A stretch of DNA of 28,807 bases from Mycoplasma sp. CAG:956. Its GTDB lineage: Bacteria > Bacillota_I > Bacilli_A > RF39 > UBA660. The position numbers and the translations under genes were made by a program. Shown here in pieces: positions 8,244-16,737 of this stretch; position 1 is the first letter of the stretch, and every line of letters begins with the position of its first letter. The stretch spans positions 1-28,807 of the forward strand of contig HF993095.1 of assembly GCA_000433475.1 (NCBI GenBank), written 5' to 3'. The notes beneath the pieces are model-generated. The model did no database searches. It saw only the letters and a program-made list of their open reading frames with translations, and was not told the origin of the DNA.

Positions 8244-8681
8244 ATGATAAATACAAAGTTAACAAGATTAGCAAGTAAAATAGCTTATAGAGCTCATGAC
8301 GGGCAAATGGATAAGGCAGGTGTTCCTTATATATTTCATCCAATTCATATAGCTGAACAAATGGACAGTGAAGAATCGTGTATAGTAGCACTTTTACATG
8401 ATGTAATTGAAGATAGTAATATTACTTTAGAAATACTAAGTAAATATTTTAATGATAATATAATTGAAGCATTAAGAGTATTAACTAAAGAAGAAATTGA
8501 TGATTATACTATGTATATTAAAAGAGTTAAAACTAATAAATTAGCTACAAAAATAAAATTAAAAGACTTGGAACATAACATGGATTTAACCAGATTAGAT
8601 GAAATAACTGATGAAGATAAGAATAGAGCTAAAAAATATATGGATGCTATTAGATATTTAAAAGACGTTGAAATTGTTTAG
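8244..8681 (+). CDS. stand-alone HD-domain hydrolase, MESH1/SpoT-HD-like (candidate small alarmone hydrolase)
   Basis: A 145-residue single-domain metal-dependent phosphohydrolase resembling the hydrolase half of RelA/SpoT. The pattern AHDGQMDKAGVPYIFHP gives H32. ALLHDVIEDSNIT gives H52, D53 and the E56/D57 pair used for (p)ppGpp 3'-pyrophosphate hydrolysis in the family. KLKDLEHN gives D108, the fourth expected metal ligand. There is no synthetase, TGS or ACT domain. By family knowledge a (p)ppGpp hydrolase is likely, but related HD proteins act on other nucleotides. It has its own extended -10 promoter and a Shine-Dalgarno TTTAGGAGAT. Not obviously linked to the kinase upstream, from which a terminator separates it. 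Confidence 0.8.
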   Translation: MINTKLTRLASKIAYRAHDGQMDKAGVPYIFHPIHIAEQMDSEESCIVALLHDVIEDSNITLEILSKYFNDNIIEALRVLTKEEIDDYTMYIKRVKTNKLATKIKLKDLEHNMDLTRLDEITDEDKNRAKKYMDAIRYLKDVEIV

Positions 8682-8688
8682 AAAATTC

Positions 8689-8716
8689 TTGCTTTTAGTA
8701 AATTTGTGTGTATAAT
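8689..8716 (+). promoter_or_regulatory. promoter of the small exported protein gene
   Basis: TTGCTT (8689-8694), a 16-base spacer and a consensus TATAAT (8711-8716), followed by an AAAGGGGGA Shine-Dalgarno and the ATG at 8743. Confidence 0.5.
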
Positions 8717-8742
8717 AATTAATACCTAAAGGGGGAAAAAGA

Positions 8743-9249
8743 ATGAATATTAAAATTAATAAAGAATGTATTAAGAGATTTGCCGCTAGTATTACTTTGG
8801 CTGCTATTGTTGGTACACCAGTAGGACTTGCAATTGGCTGTAAGAAAACAGACCATACTAAAGAATTATGTCCTGTAACTAAATTACTTAATATGTTACC
8901 AAATTATAAAAACGCGGAGTTAGATTATGAAATTCCAAGAGGAGCAGAACATCAGTTAACACATTTAGCCGAGGATTATTATAGTGAAGAATACGGCGAA
9001 GATACTAATGAAGAAGAAAAGTTAATTGTGGGCTCTATTTATGGGCAAATTACTTATACAGAAGAATTTCATAAAATTTATGAAAATGGGATAGAAGAAG
9101 TATATATTAATGAGTATTCAAACGGAGAAAATGGCATTACTACTTACTATAGTGATGGTACTAAAGATTCTTTAGTATTTGAAAAAAAAGATATTTCTAA
9201 GCCTGAACCTGATTTTCAATTAAAAAAAGCAATTAATCATAATAGATAA
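8743..9249 (+). CDS. small exported or membrane-anchored protein of unknown function (possible lipoprotein)
   Basis: A 168-residue protein I do not recognise. It begins with a basic N-region (MNIKINKECIKR) and a hydrophobic stretch from about 13 to 32 ending LAIGC (C33). This resembles a lipobox, but the -3 residue is Ala rather than Leu, so lipid attachment is uncertain and an uncleaved anchor is possible. The rest is acidic and Tyr-rich (DYYSEEYGEDTNEEEK), consistent with an extracytoplasmic domain. The strong Shine-Dalgarno AAAGGGGGA and a good promoter suggest appreciable expression. It is monocistronic, bounded by a weak terminator downstream. Confidence 0.65.
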   Translation: MNIKINKECIKRFAASITLAAIVGTPVGLAIGCKKTDHTKELCPVTKLLNMLPNYKNAELDYEIPRGAEHQLTHLAEDYYSEEYGEDTNEEEKLIVGSIYGQITYTEEFHKIYENGIEEVYINEYSNGENGITTYYSDGTKDSLVFEKKDISKPEPDFQLKKAINHNR

Positions 9250-9250
9250 A

Positions 9251-9279
9251 AATAGTACTTAAGTAGTATTATTTTTTTT
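9251..9279 (+). terminator. weak candidate terminator
   Basis: A near-palindrome (AATAGTACTT/AAGTAGTATT, one mismatch) right after the stop at 9249, followed by a T-run of eight. The centre leaves little loop, so the stem is imperfect. Confidence 0.4.
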
Positions 9280-9286
9280 AAGTTAA

Positions 9287-9295
9287 TGTTATACT
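9287..9295 (+). promoter_or_regulatory. extended -10 promoter of the membrane GDPD gene
   Basis: TGT followed by TATACT, 25 bases before the ATG at 9320; GAGGAAAG serves as ribosome binding site. Confidence 0.4.
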
Positions 9296-9319
9296 GGATA
9301 AGTCTTAAGAGGAAAGTTT

Positions 9320-11128
9320 ATGATAAATAAAATAAAAAATATGTTATTTTACAATTTTAAAGAATTGGTTACCTTTCAAACAGTTTTTAAAGTTACCAGT
9401 TTTCTTATTTTTGCACCATTATTTTTAAATTTTTTTAATATAATCATGAAAATTACTGGATATGAATATTTAACTTTTGAAAATTTATTTAACTTTGTTA
9501 CTAATCCTTTAGTAATCTTAATGCTTGTATTATTGATACTCTTTATGATGGTATATACTTTTTTTGATTTAAGTACAATTATAATTATATTAGATGCTTC
9601 ATATCAAAAGAAAAAAATAGATATAAAAGAAGTTCTAACTATATCTGTAAGAAAATCAGTTGAAGTATTTAAATTTAAAAATATAGTACTGGCTTTTATG
9701 ATTCTTTTTTTGATACCTTTTTTAAACATTGGAATAGTATCTGGGTTTGTATCATCAATAAAAATCCCAGAATTTATAATGGATTATATTAATAATAATT
9801 TATTATTTATGGGAATATTTTGGATTGTATTTGGACTACTTACAATATTATTACTTAGATGGTTATATGCAGTCTTTTATTATGTTTTAGAAAACTGTGA
9901 TTTTAAAGAAGCCAGAAAAAGAAGTATAAACTTAAGTAAGCATAGTAGATTTAGGGATTTAGTAAAATTAGTAGCAATTCAAGGAATAGTGTATGCTTTA
10001 TATATAATATTTCTACTTATAGGAATAGCTTTAATTTATTTGTTTTATAAATTACTTGGTAAAGTAATGATTATAGGTAGTATATTTATAACTATTATTG
10101 GTATTTTTTTAGCATTATCATTAATAATATTTGCAGCTTTATCAATGCCTTTAAGCTATGCTGTAATAAGTATAATGTTTTATCGTCATAAAGAAAAAAA
10201 TAATGAAAATATAAAACATATTAATTTTAATAAACGAAAAAAGATTGTTATAACAACTAAAAAATGGCAACATTTTAAAGTATCACTTGCTATTATAGCT
10301 ATTGTGGCTGGTAGTGTATTTACTTATGGGGTTGCTACTAATAAATATAATTTTAATATAGAATATATAAAAAATACTGAAATTACAGCTCATCGTGGTG
10401 ATAGTCTAAATTACCCTGAAAATACCCTTTTAGCTTTTACTTCTGCACTGGATAAAAATGCTGATTGGGTAGAGTTAGATGTTCAATTAACTAAAGATAA
10501 ACAAATTGTAGTAAGTCACGATGCTAATTTAAAAAGAATAGCGGGTATTGATAAAAATATTTATGATTTAACCTATGATGAACTACAACAGATAGAAATT
10601 AGTAAGAATTATCCTAATGTTAGAATTCCTTTGTTAAGTGAAGTATTTAAGTGGGGAATTCTTGATAATATTAGTTTTAATGTTGAATTAAAACCATATG
10701 ATAATGAAACATCTTTAGTGGAAAAGACTATTGAATTAATTTTAAAGTATCATTTAGAAGATAGAGTAATACTCACTTCAGCAAAATATAGCATTTTAGA
10801 AGATGTAAAAGCAATAAATAATAAAATATCGACAGCTTATATAATGAGTTTAGCATATGGGGATATTTCAAAATTGGATAAAGCTGATAATTTTAGTATT
10901 GAAGCATCATCTATAAGTAAAGAATTAGTGAAAAAGTTACATAATCAAGGTAAAGAAGTTTATGCTTGGACTGTTAATACAAGAGACAGTATTAATAAAA
11001 TGCTCGATTTAAATGTAGATAATATTATTACTGATGATGTTGATTTGGCTAGAAAATTATTATTTGAAAGTAGAAGTAGTAATTTAGTATTTGTTTATTT
11101 AAAAATGATAGAAGAGATATTTAGATAA
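9320..11128 (+). CDS. membrane-anchored glycerophosphodiester phosphodiesterase
   Basis: A 602-residue two-domain protein. Residues 1 to about 345 hold several hydrophobic helices of the type found in the GDPD membrane domain of Firmicutes. About 350-590 form a GDPD TIM barrel. Key residues are AHRGDSLNYPENT (catalytic H358, metal ligand E367), WVELDVQLTKD (E385, D387) and VVSHD (second catalytic H400), and the C-terminal AWTVN is typical of the fold. Family members hydrolyse glycerophosphodiesters, releasing glycerol-3-phosphate from deacylated phospholipids or polyglycerol-phosphate polymers. In this architecture the active site is expected on the outer face of the membrane. All visible catalytic residues are intact. 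Monocistronic, ending at a hairpin shared with the convergent gene. Confidence 0.92.
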   Translation: MINKIKNMLFYNFKELVTFQTVFKVTSFLIFAPLFLNFFNIIMKITGYEYLTFENLFNFVTNPLVILMLVLLILFMMVYTFFDLSTIIIILDASYQKKKIDIKEVLTISVRKSVEVFKFKNIVLAFMILFLIPFLNIGIVSGFVSSIKIPEFIMDYINNNLLFMGIFWIVFGLLTILLLRWLYAVFYYVLENCDFKEARKRSINLSKHSRFRDLVKLVAIQGIVYALYIIFLLIGIALIYLFYKLLGKVMIIGSIFITIIGIFLALSLIIFAALSMPLSYAVISIMFYRHKEKNNENIKHINFNKRKKIVITTKKWQHFKVSLAIIAIVAGSVFTYGVATNKYNFNIEYIKNTEITAHRGDSLNYPENTLLAFTSALDKNADWVELDVQLTKDKQIVVSHDANLKRIAGIDKNIYDLTYDELQQIEISKNYPNVRIPLLSEVFKWGILDNISFNVELKPYDNETSLVEKTIELILKYHLEDRVILTSAKYSILEDVKAINNKISTAYIMSLAYGDISKLDKADNFSIEASSISKELVKKLHNQGKEVYAWTVNTRDSINKMLDLNVDNIITDDVDLARKLLFESRSSNLVFVYLKMIEEIFR

Positions 11129-11129
11129 A

Positions 11130-11163
11130 AAAACATATCATGGAGTAATCTTAGATATGTTTT
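11130..11163. terminator. bidirectional intrinsic terminator between convergent genes
   Basis: AAAACATATC (11130-11139) pairs perfectly with GATATGTTTT (11154-11163) across a 14-base loop. Read on the minus strand the stem runs into seven T, so it terminates the HExxH gene well. On the plus strand it ends the GDPD gene with a shorter TTTT tract. Confidence 0.75.
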
Positions 11164-11185
11164 ACCTTTCTTAATCTTATTTATA

Positions 11186-12241
11186 TTATCTAGATTGTTT
11201 TAATTTTAAGGTTTCATTTTTTACGAAATAATCTATTTTTTCAAACATTATCTTAAATAATTCTTCGGGTTTATTAACTTTAAGGATTCTAAAAATATTT
11301 TGCCAAGTACATTTTTCATTTGTTATAGCCTCATTTAATTCTTCTACAATTTTAAAATAATTATGGTCTTCTAAATACATGATGTATAGATATAAACCAC
11401 TGATGTATCCTAGAAAAGTCCATATAAGTTCAATATAAGAATTTTTACTTATTATTAGTTTATAAAGTTCTTTAATTGCTTGTTCATAATTTTTATGATT
11501 TTTAAAAATACTAGTATAACTATCTTTAAAAATGTTACCTTTTTCTTTATAAACATATAATATTTTATTAACATAATAGACTCTATCAGATAAAACAAGA
11601 CAATTATAAAAAATATCACATAAATAATTATTATAATCATCTTCATATCCTTTAGCTTTTAAAAAGTCTAAAAAAATAAATTCTTCAGCATAGGCTATAC
11701 TTTCGGTTATAAAATCATTAATTTCTGTTCTATGAGTTTTGAAATCTAAAGGCTCATTATGAAGATGAGTTATTTCATGTAAAAATACAATACAGTCGAT
11801 AATATCACCGCAATAGTTAAAGTAAATTAATCCTTTGTTACAACGAGCATTAAAACGCAAATTGTTATACTCTTCCTCAGTTATTTCTTTATTTTCTAAT
11901 TTTTCTTTAATATTGTTAATGATTATTTTTTTATCTTTAACTAAGTTAGAAATGTTAAGGTTAATGTGATAAAAATTTAAAAATTCTTGAGTTAGGTTAT
12001 ACATTTCTTCAATAGAAATTTGGGTATAATTGTTGTCCTTACTAATTTTGGTTAATCCTTTTTTCTTGGCATCTTGATAGGTTTTGTCATAGTATAAAAA
12101 AATATCAAAAAATTTATCGGCTTGGTAGTCTAAAAAGTCTAAATTATTAATTAAAAGATAAGAATTACTATAAAAGTTAATTTTACTAATAATGTGATTA
12201 ATTAATTTTATCGTATCTTCATCAGTAAATATAGAAGTCAT
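11186..12241 (-). CDS. cytosolic zincin-like metalloprotein (HEITH), function unknown
   Basis: A 351-residue protein with no signal peptide. LHEITHLHNEP (H155, E156, H159) is a canonical zinc-protease motif, and FITESIAYAEEF 21 residues later offers E180 as third ligand. This arrangement recalls M3/oligoendopeptidase-like gluzincins, but the rest is unlike them and much shorter, so a specific family cannot be assigned. A possible upstream start is the GTG at 12250, but that GTG is part of the AGGTGA Shine-Dalgarno placed 5 bases before the ATG at 12241, so the shorter start is chosen. The gene is divergent from the ABC-F gene and has its own extended -10. It is one of five HExxH proteins in the window. 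Confidence 0.7.
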   Translation of the reverse strand: MTSIFTDEDTIKLINHIISKINFYSNSYLLINNLDFLDYQADKFFDIFLYYDKTYQDAKKKGLTKISKDNNYTQISIEEMYNLTQEFLNFYHINLNISNLVKDKKIIINNIKEKLENKEITEEEYNNLRFNARCNKGLIYFNYCGDIIDCIVFLHEITHLHNEPLDFKTHRTEINDFITESIAYAEEFIFLDFLKAKGYEDDYNNYLCDIFYNCLVLSDRVYYVNKILYVYKEKGNIFKDSYTSIFKNHKNYEQAIKELYKLIISKNSYIELIWTFLGYISGLYLYIMYLEDHNYFKIVEELNEAITNEKCTWQNIFRILKVNKPEELFKIMFEKIDYFVKNETLKLKQSR

Positions 12242-12258
12242 AAGTATCACCTAATGTT

Positions 12259-12267
12259 ATTTTAGCA
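12259..12267 (-). promoter_or_regulatory. extended -10 promoter of the minus-strand HExxH gene
   Basis: On the minus strand TGC followed by TAAAAT, about 18 bases before the ATG at 12241. It lies back-to-back with the ABC-F promoter at 12294. Confidence 0.4.
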
Positions 12268-12293
12268 TAATTCTATTAAAAATTTTAATAATT

Positions 12294-12302
12294 TGTTATA
12301 AT
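12294..12302 (+). promoter_or_regulatory. extended -10 promoter of the ABC-F gene
   Basis: TGT followed by a consensus TATAAT, leaving a short 5' leader of roughly 20 bases before the start codon. Confidence 0.5.
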
Positions 12303-12329
12303 CGTTAGTAATGACTGGATGTGTTAGAA

Positions 12330-14237
12330 ATGAAATATGTAATAAAAAATGGCGCTGTTAGTATTAATGGTGAGACAATATTAGAAAGCATTAATTTAGA
12401 GATAAATGAAAAAAGTCATATTGGCATAGTTGGAAAAAACGGTGCTGGTAAGACAACTCTTTTACGCAGTATTGTTGATAATTCAATGTTAGAAAGTGGT
12501 ATAGATGATACTTCTTTTCAAGTAATTAAACAAGGTAATCCCAGTATAGGTTATTTAAAACAAATTGAGTTAAATGATAATAATACTATGTTAGAAGAAG
12601 TAAGAAAGCCTTTTGTAGATATTATTAAAATGGAAGATAGACTAGAATACTTAGTTAATGAAATGAATAGTCGTGATGATATAAAGTTGGTGGAAGAATA
12701 TACAGCATTAGAAGAAAAATTTAAAAATAATGGTGGTTATACTTATAAAAAAGAGTATGAAGTATTAATTAAAAAGTTTGGCTTTAAAGAAAAAGATAAG
12801 AGTAAGCATTTAAGTGAATTTTCGGGTGGTCAAAAGACAAAGATTGCTTTTATAAAGATGTTACTTAATAAACCAGATATATTACTTTTAGATGAACCGA
12901 CTAATCATTTAGATATAGATACAGTGGAATGGTTAGAAGAGTATTTAAAAAATTATAAAAAGGCTATAGTAGTAGTATCTCATGATAGAATGTTTATTAA
13001 TAATATAGTTGATACTATTTATGATATAAGTTATGGTGCTTTAATAAAGTATAGTGGTAATTATGATTATTATGAGCAACAGAAACAATTAAATTATGAA
13101 AAAGCTTTAAAAGATTATGAATTTCAACAAAAAGAAATAGCAAGATTAACAAAAATTTATGAAAGATTTAGATGTAAACCTTCTAAAGCAAAGCTTGCTA
13201 TGTCAAGGCTTCATCAATTAGAAAAAATGGATATCTTAGAAAGACCTAATAAGATAGAGGCTATTACTTTTAAAACTAACATTGATAATATAGTTATGCC
13301 CAGTAGAGAAGTATTTATTTTAGATAATCTGGGTATTGGTTATGATAAGGTTTTATATAACTTGAATTTATATGTAAGACGTGGAGATAAGATTGGAATT
13401 ATTGGTCCGAATGGACTTGGAAAATCAACTATTTTAAAGACGATTGTTGGCTTAATTCCTAAATTACACGGTTCAATAACAGTTGGTAATAATGTTAATA
13501 TTGGTTATTTTGACCAAAGTCTTGCGATGCTTGATGAAAATCATACCGTTTTAGAAGAATTTATGGCTAAGTTTCCTAAAGTATCCGAATATGAAGCTAG
13601 ATGTAGTTTGGGTTCTTTCTTATTTAAGGGTGATGATGTTTTAAAGAAATTAAATGTTTTATCTGGTGGCGAAAGAGTTAGATTACAGTTATGTAAAATT
13701 TTATATACAAAACCAAATGTTTTAATTTTAGATGAACCAACTAACCACTTAGATATAGTAGGTCGTGAGTATTTAGAAACTATTTTAAATGATTATTCGG
13801 GAACGGTGCTATTTGTTTCCCATGATAGATATTTTGTTAGCAAGGTTGCTACATCAATACTTGCTTTAACTAAAGATAGTTATAAATTATATAATTGTAC
13901 TTATAAAGAATATTTAGATAAAGTAAAATTAGAAAAAGATATAGATGTTGATAATAGTTATAAAGATAATGAGAAAAAGACAAATGAAGTTTTGATGGAA
14001 AATAAAAAGAAAGTTAATACTTATAATTTAAATAAAGAAGTAAGTAAAATAGAACGTGAGATTAAAAAAATAGAAGAATCTATTAAAAAAGATGAAGAAT
14101 CATTATATTTAGAAGAAATTTATAGTGATTATGATAAGTTAAATACCGTAAATAATAGAATAAATGATAGTAAGAAAAAACTAGAAGAATTAAATAATAA
14201 GTGGATAGAATTAATGGAAATACAGTATAGTAATTAA
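12330..14237 (+). CDS. ABC-F family ATPase (ribosome-associated type)
   Basis: A soluble protein of 635 residues with two ABC domains and no membrane segments, the layout of ABC-F translation factors that act at the ribosomal E-site. Domain 1 has Walker A GKNGAGKTT (about 35-43), signature SGGQKTK and Walker B LLLDEPTNHLD. A charged linker of about 80 residues with basic helices (YERFRCKPSKAKLAMSRLHQ) corresponds to the tRNA-interaction region. Domain 2 has GPNGLGKST, LSGGERVRLQ and LILDEPTNHLD. The C-terminus is a long Lys/Glu coiled coil. Both catalytic glutamates are present. I prefer ATG 12330; an in-frame GTG at 12321 would add three residues. Whether it is a housekeeping factor (Uup/YdiF-like) or an antibiotic-resistance ABC-F cannot be decided here. 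Confidence 0.9.
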   Translation: MKYVIKNGAVSINGETILESINLEINEKSHIGIVGKNGAGKTTLLRSIVDNSMLESGIDDTSFQVIKQGNPSIGYLKQIELNDNNTMLEEVRKPFVDIIKMEDRLEYLVNEMNSRDDIKLVEEYTALEEKFKNNGGYTYKKEYEVLIKKFGFKEKDKSKHLSEFSGGQKTKIAFIKMLLNKPDILLLDEPTNHLDIDTVEWLEEYLKNYKKAIVVVSHDRMFINNIVDTIYDISYGALIKYSGNYDYYEQQKQLNYEKALKDYEFQQKEIARLTKIYERFRCKPSKAKLAMSRLHQLEKMDILERPNKIEAITFKTNIDNIVMPSREVFILDNLGIGYDKVLYNLNLYVRRGDKIGIIGPNGLGKSTILKTIVGLIPKLHGSITVGNNVNIGYFDQSLAMLDENHTVLEEFMAKFPKVSEYEARCSLGSFLFKGDDVLKKLNVLSGGERVRLQLCKILYTKPNVLILDEPTNHLDIVGREYLETILNDYSGTVLFVSHDRYFVSKVATSILALTKDSYKLYNCTYKEYLDKVKLEKDIDVDNSYKDNEKKTNEVLMENKKKVNTYNLNKEVSKIEREIKKIEESIKKDEESLYLEEIYSDYDKLNTVNNRINDSKKKLEELNNKWIELMEIQYSN

Positions 14238-14293
14238 AATTTAATTTAATATAAATAAATTTAGAAGTTTAATAAATGAAATTAGTCTTTTTG

Positions 14294-14302
14294 TGTTATT
14301 AT
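14294..14302 (+). promoter_or_regulatory. possible extended -10 promoter of the SDR gene
   Basis: TGT followed by TATTAT, 28 bases before the ATG at 14331; no recognisable -35. Confidence 0.3.
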
Positions 14303-14330
14303 ATAAATGTAGAATAAAAGGAGAATAGTT

Positions 14331-15119
14331 ATGTTAAAATTTGATTTTAAAGAAAAAGTAGTGCTTATTACTGGAGCTGGTAGTGGCATTGGGGAAGAAT
14401 GTGCTAAAGAATTTAGTAATTGCGGCGCTACGGTAGTGTTATGTGATAATAAGGAAGATAGAATTAGAAAAGTTAAAGAAGAGATAAGTGAAGCTGGTGG
14501 TAAGGCTATTGCTTGTAAAGTAGATGTTACTGATTATAAGATGATTGAAAAATTAGTGGCTTTTGTTGTAGAAAAATTAGGGCGTATTGATGTTGTCGTT
14601 AATTCAGCTGGCATTTGCAAATTAGTACCTATTGATGAAATGCCGATTGAAACCGTTGATGCTTTAATTGATATCAATTTAAAAGGAACTGTATATATGT
14701 GTAAAGCCTTAACTCCAGTTTTAAAAAAGCAAAAGTTCGGTAAAATTATTAATATGTCTAGTATTGCCGGAAGAATTTGTAACAGTGGTTCGAATGTTTA
14801 TGCTACAACTAAAGCTGGAATTATGGCAATAAGCAGTAGCATGGCTCGTGAACTTGCTCCTTATAATGTTAATGTTAATTCCGTTTTACCAGGGATTGTT
14901 CGTACTAATATGTGGGAAGGTATTTTAGATGACTTTACTAATAAAGATGATAGTATTAGAGAAGAAACCTTTAAACAATCAACTGCTGCTATTCCATTAG
15001 GACGTCCACAAACTGTTGGTGATATAGCCTCTATGGTATTATATCTTGCTAGTGATGAGGCTAAAAATATTACGGCTCAAAATATTGCTGTAGATGGGGG
15101 ATATACTTTTGATATTTAG
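14331..15119 (+). CDS. short-chain dehydrogenase/reductase (FabG-like SDR)
   Basis: A classical NAD(P)-dependent SDR of 262 residues, a normal length. The cofactor loop is GAGSGIG near the N-terminus, NSAGI follows, and the active-site set is S144, Y157 and K161 (SSIAG, then YATTKAG). The C-terminus AVDGGYTFDI is typical of FabG-type enzymes. Candidate roles are 3-oxoacyl-ACP reductase or a sugar/polyol dehydrogenase. With no fatty-acid synthesis genes nearby the substrate is open. After GVTGAGSGIG-type enzymes, an acidic D follows the second beta strand (LCDNKEDR), which favours NAD over NADP (inference). Shine-Dalgarno AAAGGAG. Ends in TAG at a terminator with a GAAA loop. Confidence 0.9.
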   Translation: MLKFDFKEKVVLITGAGSGIGEECAKEFSNCGATVVLCDNKEDRIRKVKEEISEAGGKAIACKVDVTDYKMIEKLVAFVVEKLGRIDVVVNSAGICKLVPIDEMPIETVDALIDINLKGTVYMCKALTPVLKKQKFGKIINMSSIAGRICNSGSNVYATTKAGIMAISSSMARELAPYNVNVNSVLPGIVRTNMWEGILDDFTNKDDSIREETFKQSTAAIPLGRPQTVGDIASMVLYLASDEAKNITAQNIAVDGGYTFDI

Positions 15120-15145
15120 GTACTAGAAATAGTACTCTTTTTTCT
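15119..15145 (+). terminator. intrinsic terminator starting at the stop codon, GAAA tetraloop
   Basis: GGTACTA (15119-15125) pairs with TAGTACT (15130-15136) across a GAAA tetraloop, then CTTTTTTC. The first stem base is the G of the TAG stop. Confidence 0.75.
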
Positions 15146-15235
15146 TTAGTTTTACTGCTTTTATATACTTAGTATTTCTTAGTATATAGTAGCATAAAAT
15201 CTTTATAAATACTTAATAAAAATTAACAAATTTAA

Positions 15236-15264
15236 TTGACTTTAAAGATTAAGTGTAATATTCT
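15236..15264 (+). promoter_or_regulatory. promoter of the kinase-like/prfB operon
   Basis: TTGACT (15236-15241), a 17-base spacer and TATTCT (15259-15264); an overlapping TAATAT at 15256 would leave only 14. The ATG of the first kinase-like gene follows at 15290. No intrinsic terminator is visible from here until 20749. Confidence 0.5.
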
Positions 15265-15289
15265 AATCTCTACTAAGACGGGTGATAAA

Positions 15290-16009
15290 ATGGCGATAGT
15301 TAAAGTAAAAAGTATTAATGATATAAAGTTACCAGATAGCCCTAAAATAAAAGGAGATAATGGTGAAATTTATCAATATACAGGGTCTCTTTATTTTAAA
15401 AAGATACCCTTTAATAAAGGCGATTTAACTTTAAAAGAAAATCAAGAAAGATTAGAAATTTTAACTAAAGTTATGAATTTGCAAGGAACTAAGTATCTAA
15501 TATTACCGCAAAACATTTATATAACTGATGATACTTTACTTGGATATACTTCTAAGATTAAAGAGGCTAAGACAATAAGGAATATTAGTTTAAGTAGTAA
15601 ATATGAAGATGTAATAAAGTCTTTTAAATTACTTAGAAAAGATATAAGAATACTTGCAGATAAAGATATATTTAATTATGATACTACTTCTGATAATATT
15701 TTATATGATGGAAGAATGTATTTAATTGATTTTGATAACAGTATTTATTGTAATGATAGAGTATATTTAAGAACTTTACATAATATATTTGAAACAATAT
15801 ATTTATGCTTAGTAAAAGATGGTTTTGGATCACCCTTATTAATGGAAAGAGATTTAGAAAAATTAGAACAAGAGTTTAAATCTTTTCGAAGTACTAATTA
15901 TGATTTATATTTTGAACTATTAAGATGGAAATTAGAAACTTATACTAGGAAAAGAATAAAAACAGTAGGGGATTTAAGAATGTGTTTAAGTTTAACTAAA
16001 AGAGGATAA
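15290..16009 (+). CDS. mini protein-kinase-like (PKL fold) protein, paralog 1 of 3
   Basis: A 239-residue cytosolic protein and first of three tandem paralogs that all begin MAI(V/I)KVKS. Conserved points match a shrunken protein-kinase/aminoglycoside-kinase fold: a beta3-like lysine (YFKKI, K37/K38), a 'LPQNIYITDDTLLGY' hinge-like segment, then D131-x4-N136 and a DFD triplet (D147), equivalent to the HRDxxxxN and DFG motifs. The DFG glycine is replaced by Asp. The fold assignment is an inference from motif spacing; the substrate is unknown. A longer frame opens at TTG 15236, but this lies in the promoter, and the ATG at 15290 has a GGGTGA site. The stop is 2 bases before the next paralog. 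Confidence 0.65.
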   Translation: MAIVKVKSINDIKLPDSPKIKGDNGEIYQYTGSLYFKKIPFNKGDLTLKENQERLEILTKVMNLQGTKYLILPQNIYITDDTLLGYTSKIKEAKTIRNISLSSKYEDVIKSFKLLRKDIRILADKDIFNYDTTSDNILYDGRMYLIDFDNSIYCNDRVYLRTLHNIFETIYLCLVKDGFGSPLLMERDLEKLEQEFKSFRSTNYDLYFELLRWKLETYTRKRIKTVGDLRMCLSLTKRG

Positions 16010-16011
16010 AT

Positions 16012-16737
16012 GTGGCAATAGTAAAGGTAAAAAGTATTGAAGATTTAGGACTTCCGGATAAAGAATTAATGATATGGAGTAGAAGTAAAATCTATTATAA
16101 AAATGGTAAGTATTTAAAAATCTTAAATATTTGTGATAGATTATTAAGTGATGGGACTAATTATAATAGATTGCAAGTATTAGAAAAGCTATCAGAATTA
16201 AAGGGGATTAAATATTTAGAGTTACCTCAAAATTTATATATAACTGATAAAGAATTCTTAGGCTATAGTATGCCTATTTGTTTAGGAAAGCCTTTGGATT
16301 ACTTAACTGAAGATATATCTATTAATAAGGTTATTAAAATGGTAATGGGGCTTTTAGAAGATATTCAAAAAATAAGTGCAATTGGTATTTTAAATCCTGA
16401 TATTTGGGGCGGAAATGTTTTATTTGATAAAAATAATTTATATTTAATTGATTTTGATAACTGTATTTATTTTGATGATATAGATCTGGCTTATAAAATA
16501 ATGGGAATGTCTTTATTTAATTTAATAATTGATAGAATGCTTGATTCCTATGATTTAAATTGGTTAAATGATATAGATATTAATTATATAAAAGAAAGAA
16601 TTGATAACTTAGAAAGTACGGATTATATTGCTTTTATAAACTTACTAAGATTAAAAATAGCAAGAAAGAGTCAAGAAAAAATAGAAACCGTTGGTGATAT
16701 GAGAAGATGTTTAAGGAATGAGAAGTTATGGCAATAA
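16012..16737 (+). CDS. mini protein-kinase-like (PKL fold) protein, paralog 2 of 3
   Basis: 241 residues, the best-preserved of the three. The beta3-like lysine is K36 (KYLKIL). A leucine/proline segment ELPQNLYITDKEFLGYSMP resembles the hinge of HipA/YegI-type kinases. NPDIWGGNVLF gives D130 and N135 at the exact five-residue spacing of a kinase catalytic loop, and LIDFD gives D147. Near the C-terminus TVGDMRRCL is shared with paralog 1 (TVGDLRMCL). It starts with GTG at 16012, because the overlapping ATG at 16010 reads into a stop after three codons. The AGAGG serving as Shine-Dalgarno lies in the end of paralog 1. Its end overlaps the next gene by 10 bases. Confidence 0.68.
   Translation: MAIVKVKSIEDLGLPDKELMIWSRSKIYYKNGKYLKILNICDRLLSDGTNYNRLQVLEKLSELKGIKYLELPQNLYITDKEFLGYSMPICLGKPLDYLTEDISINKVIKMVMGLLEDIQKISAIGILNPDIWGGNVLFDKNNLYLIDFDNCIYFDDIDLAYKIMGMSLFNLIIDRMLDSYDLNWLNDIDINYIKERIDNLESTDYIAFINLLRLKIARKSQEKIETVGDMRRCLRNEKLWQ

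Noticed and set aside
15236..15289. Upstream extension of kinase-like gene 1 from TTG 15236
   Set aside because: The TTG is part of the TTGACT -35 box and the region between is the promoter; the ATG at 15290 has a good GGGTGA site.
16010..16021. ATG at 16010 as start of kinase-like gene 2
   Set aside because: It reads only three codons to a TAG; the GTG two bases later opens the conserved MAIVKVKS frame.
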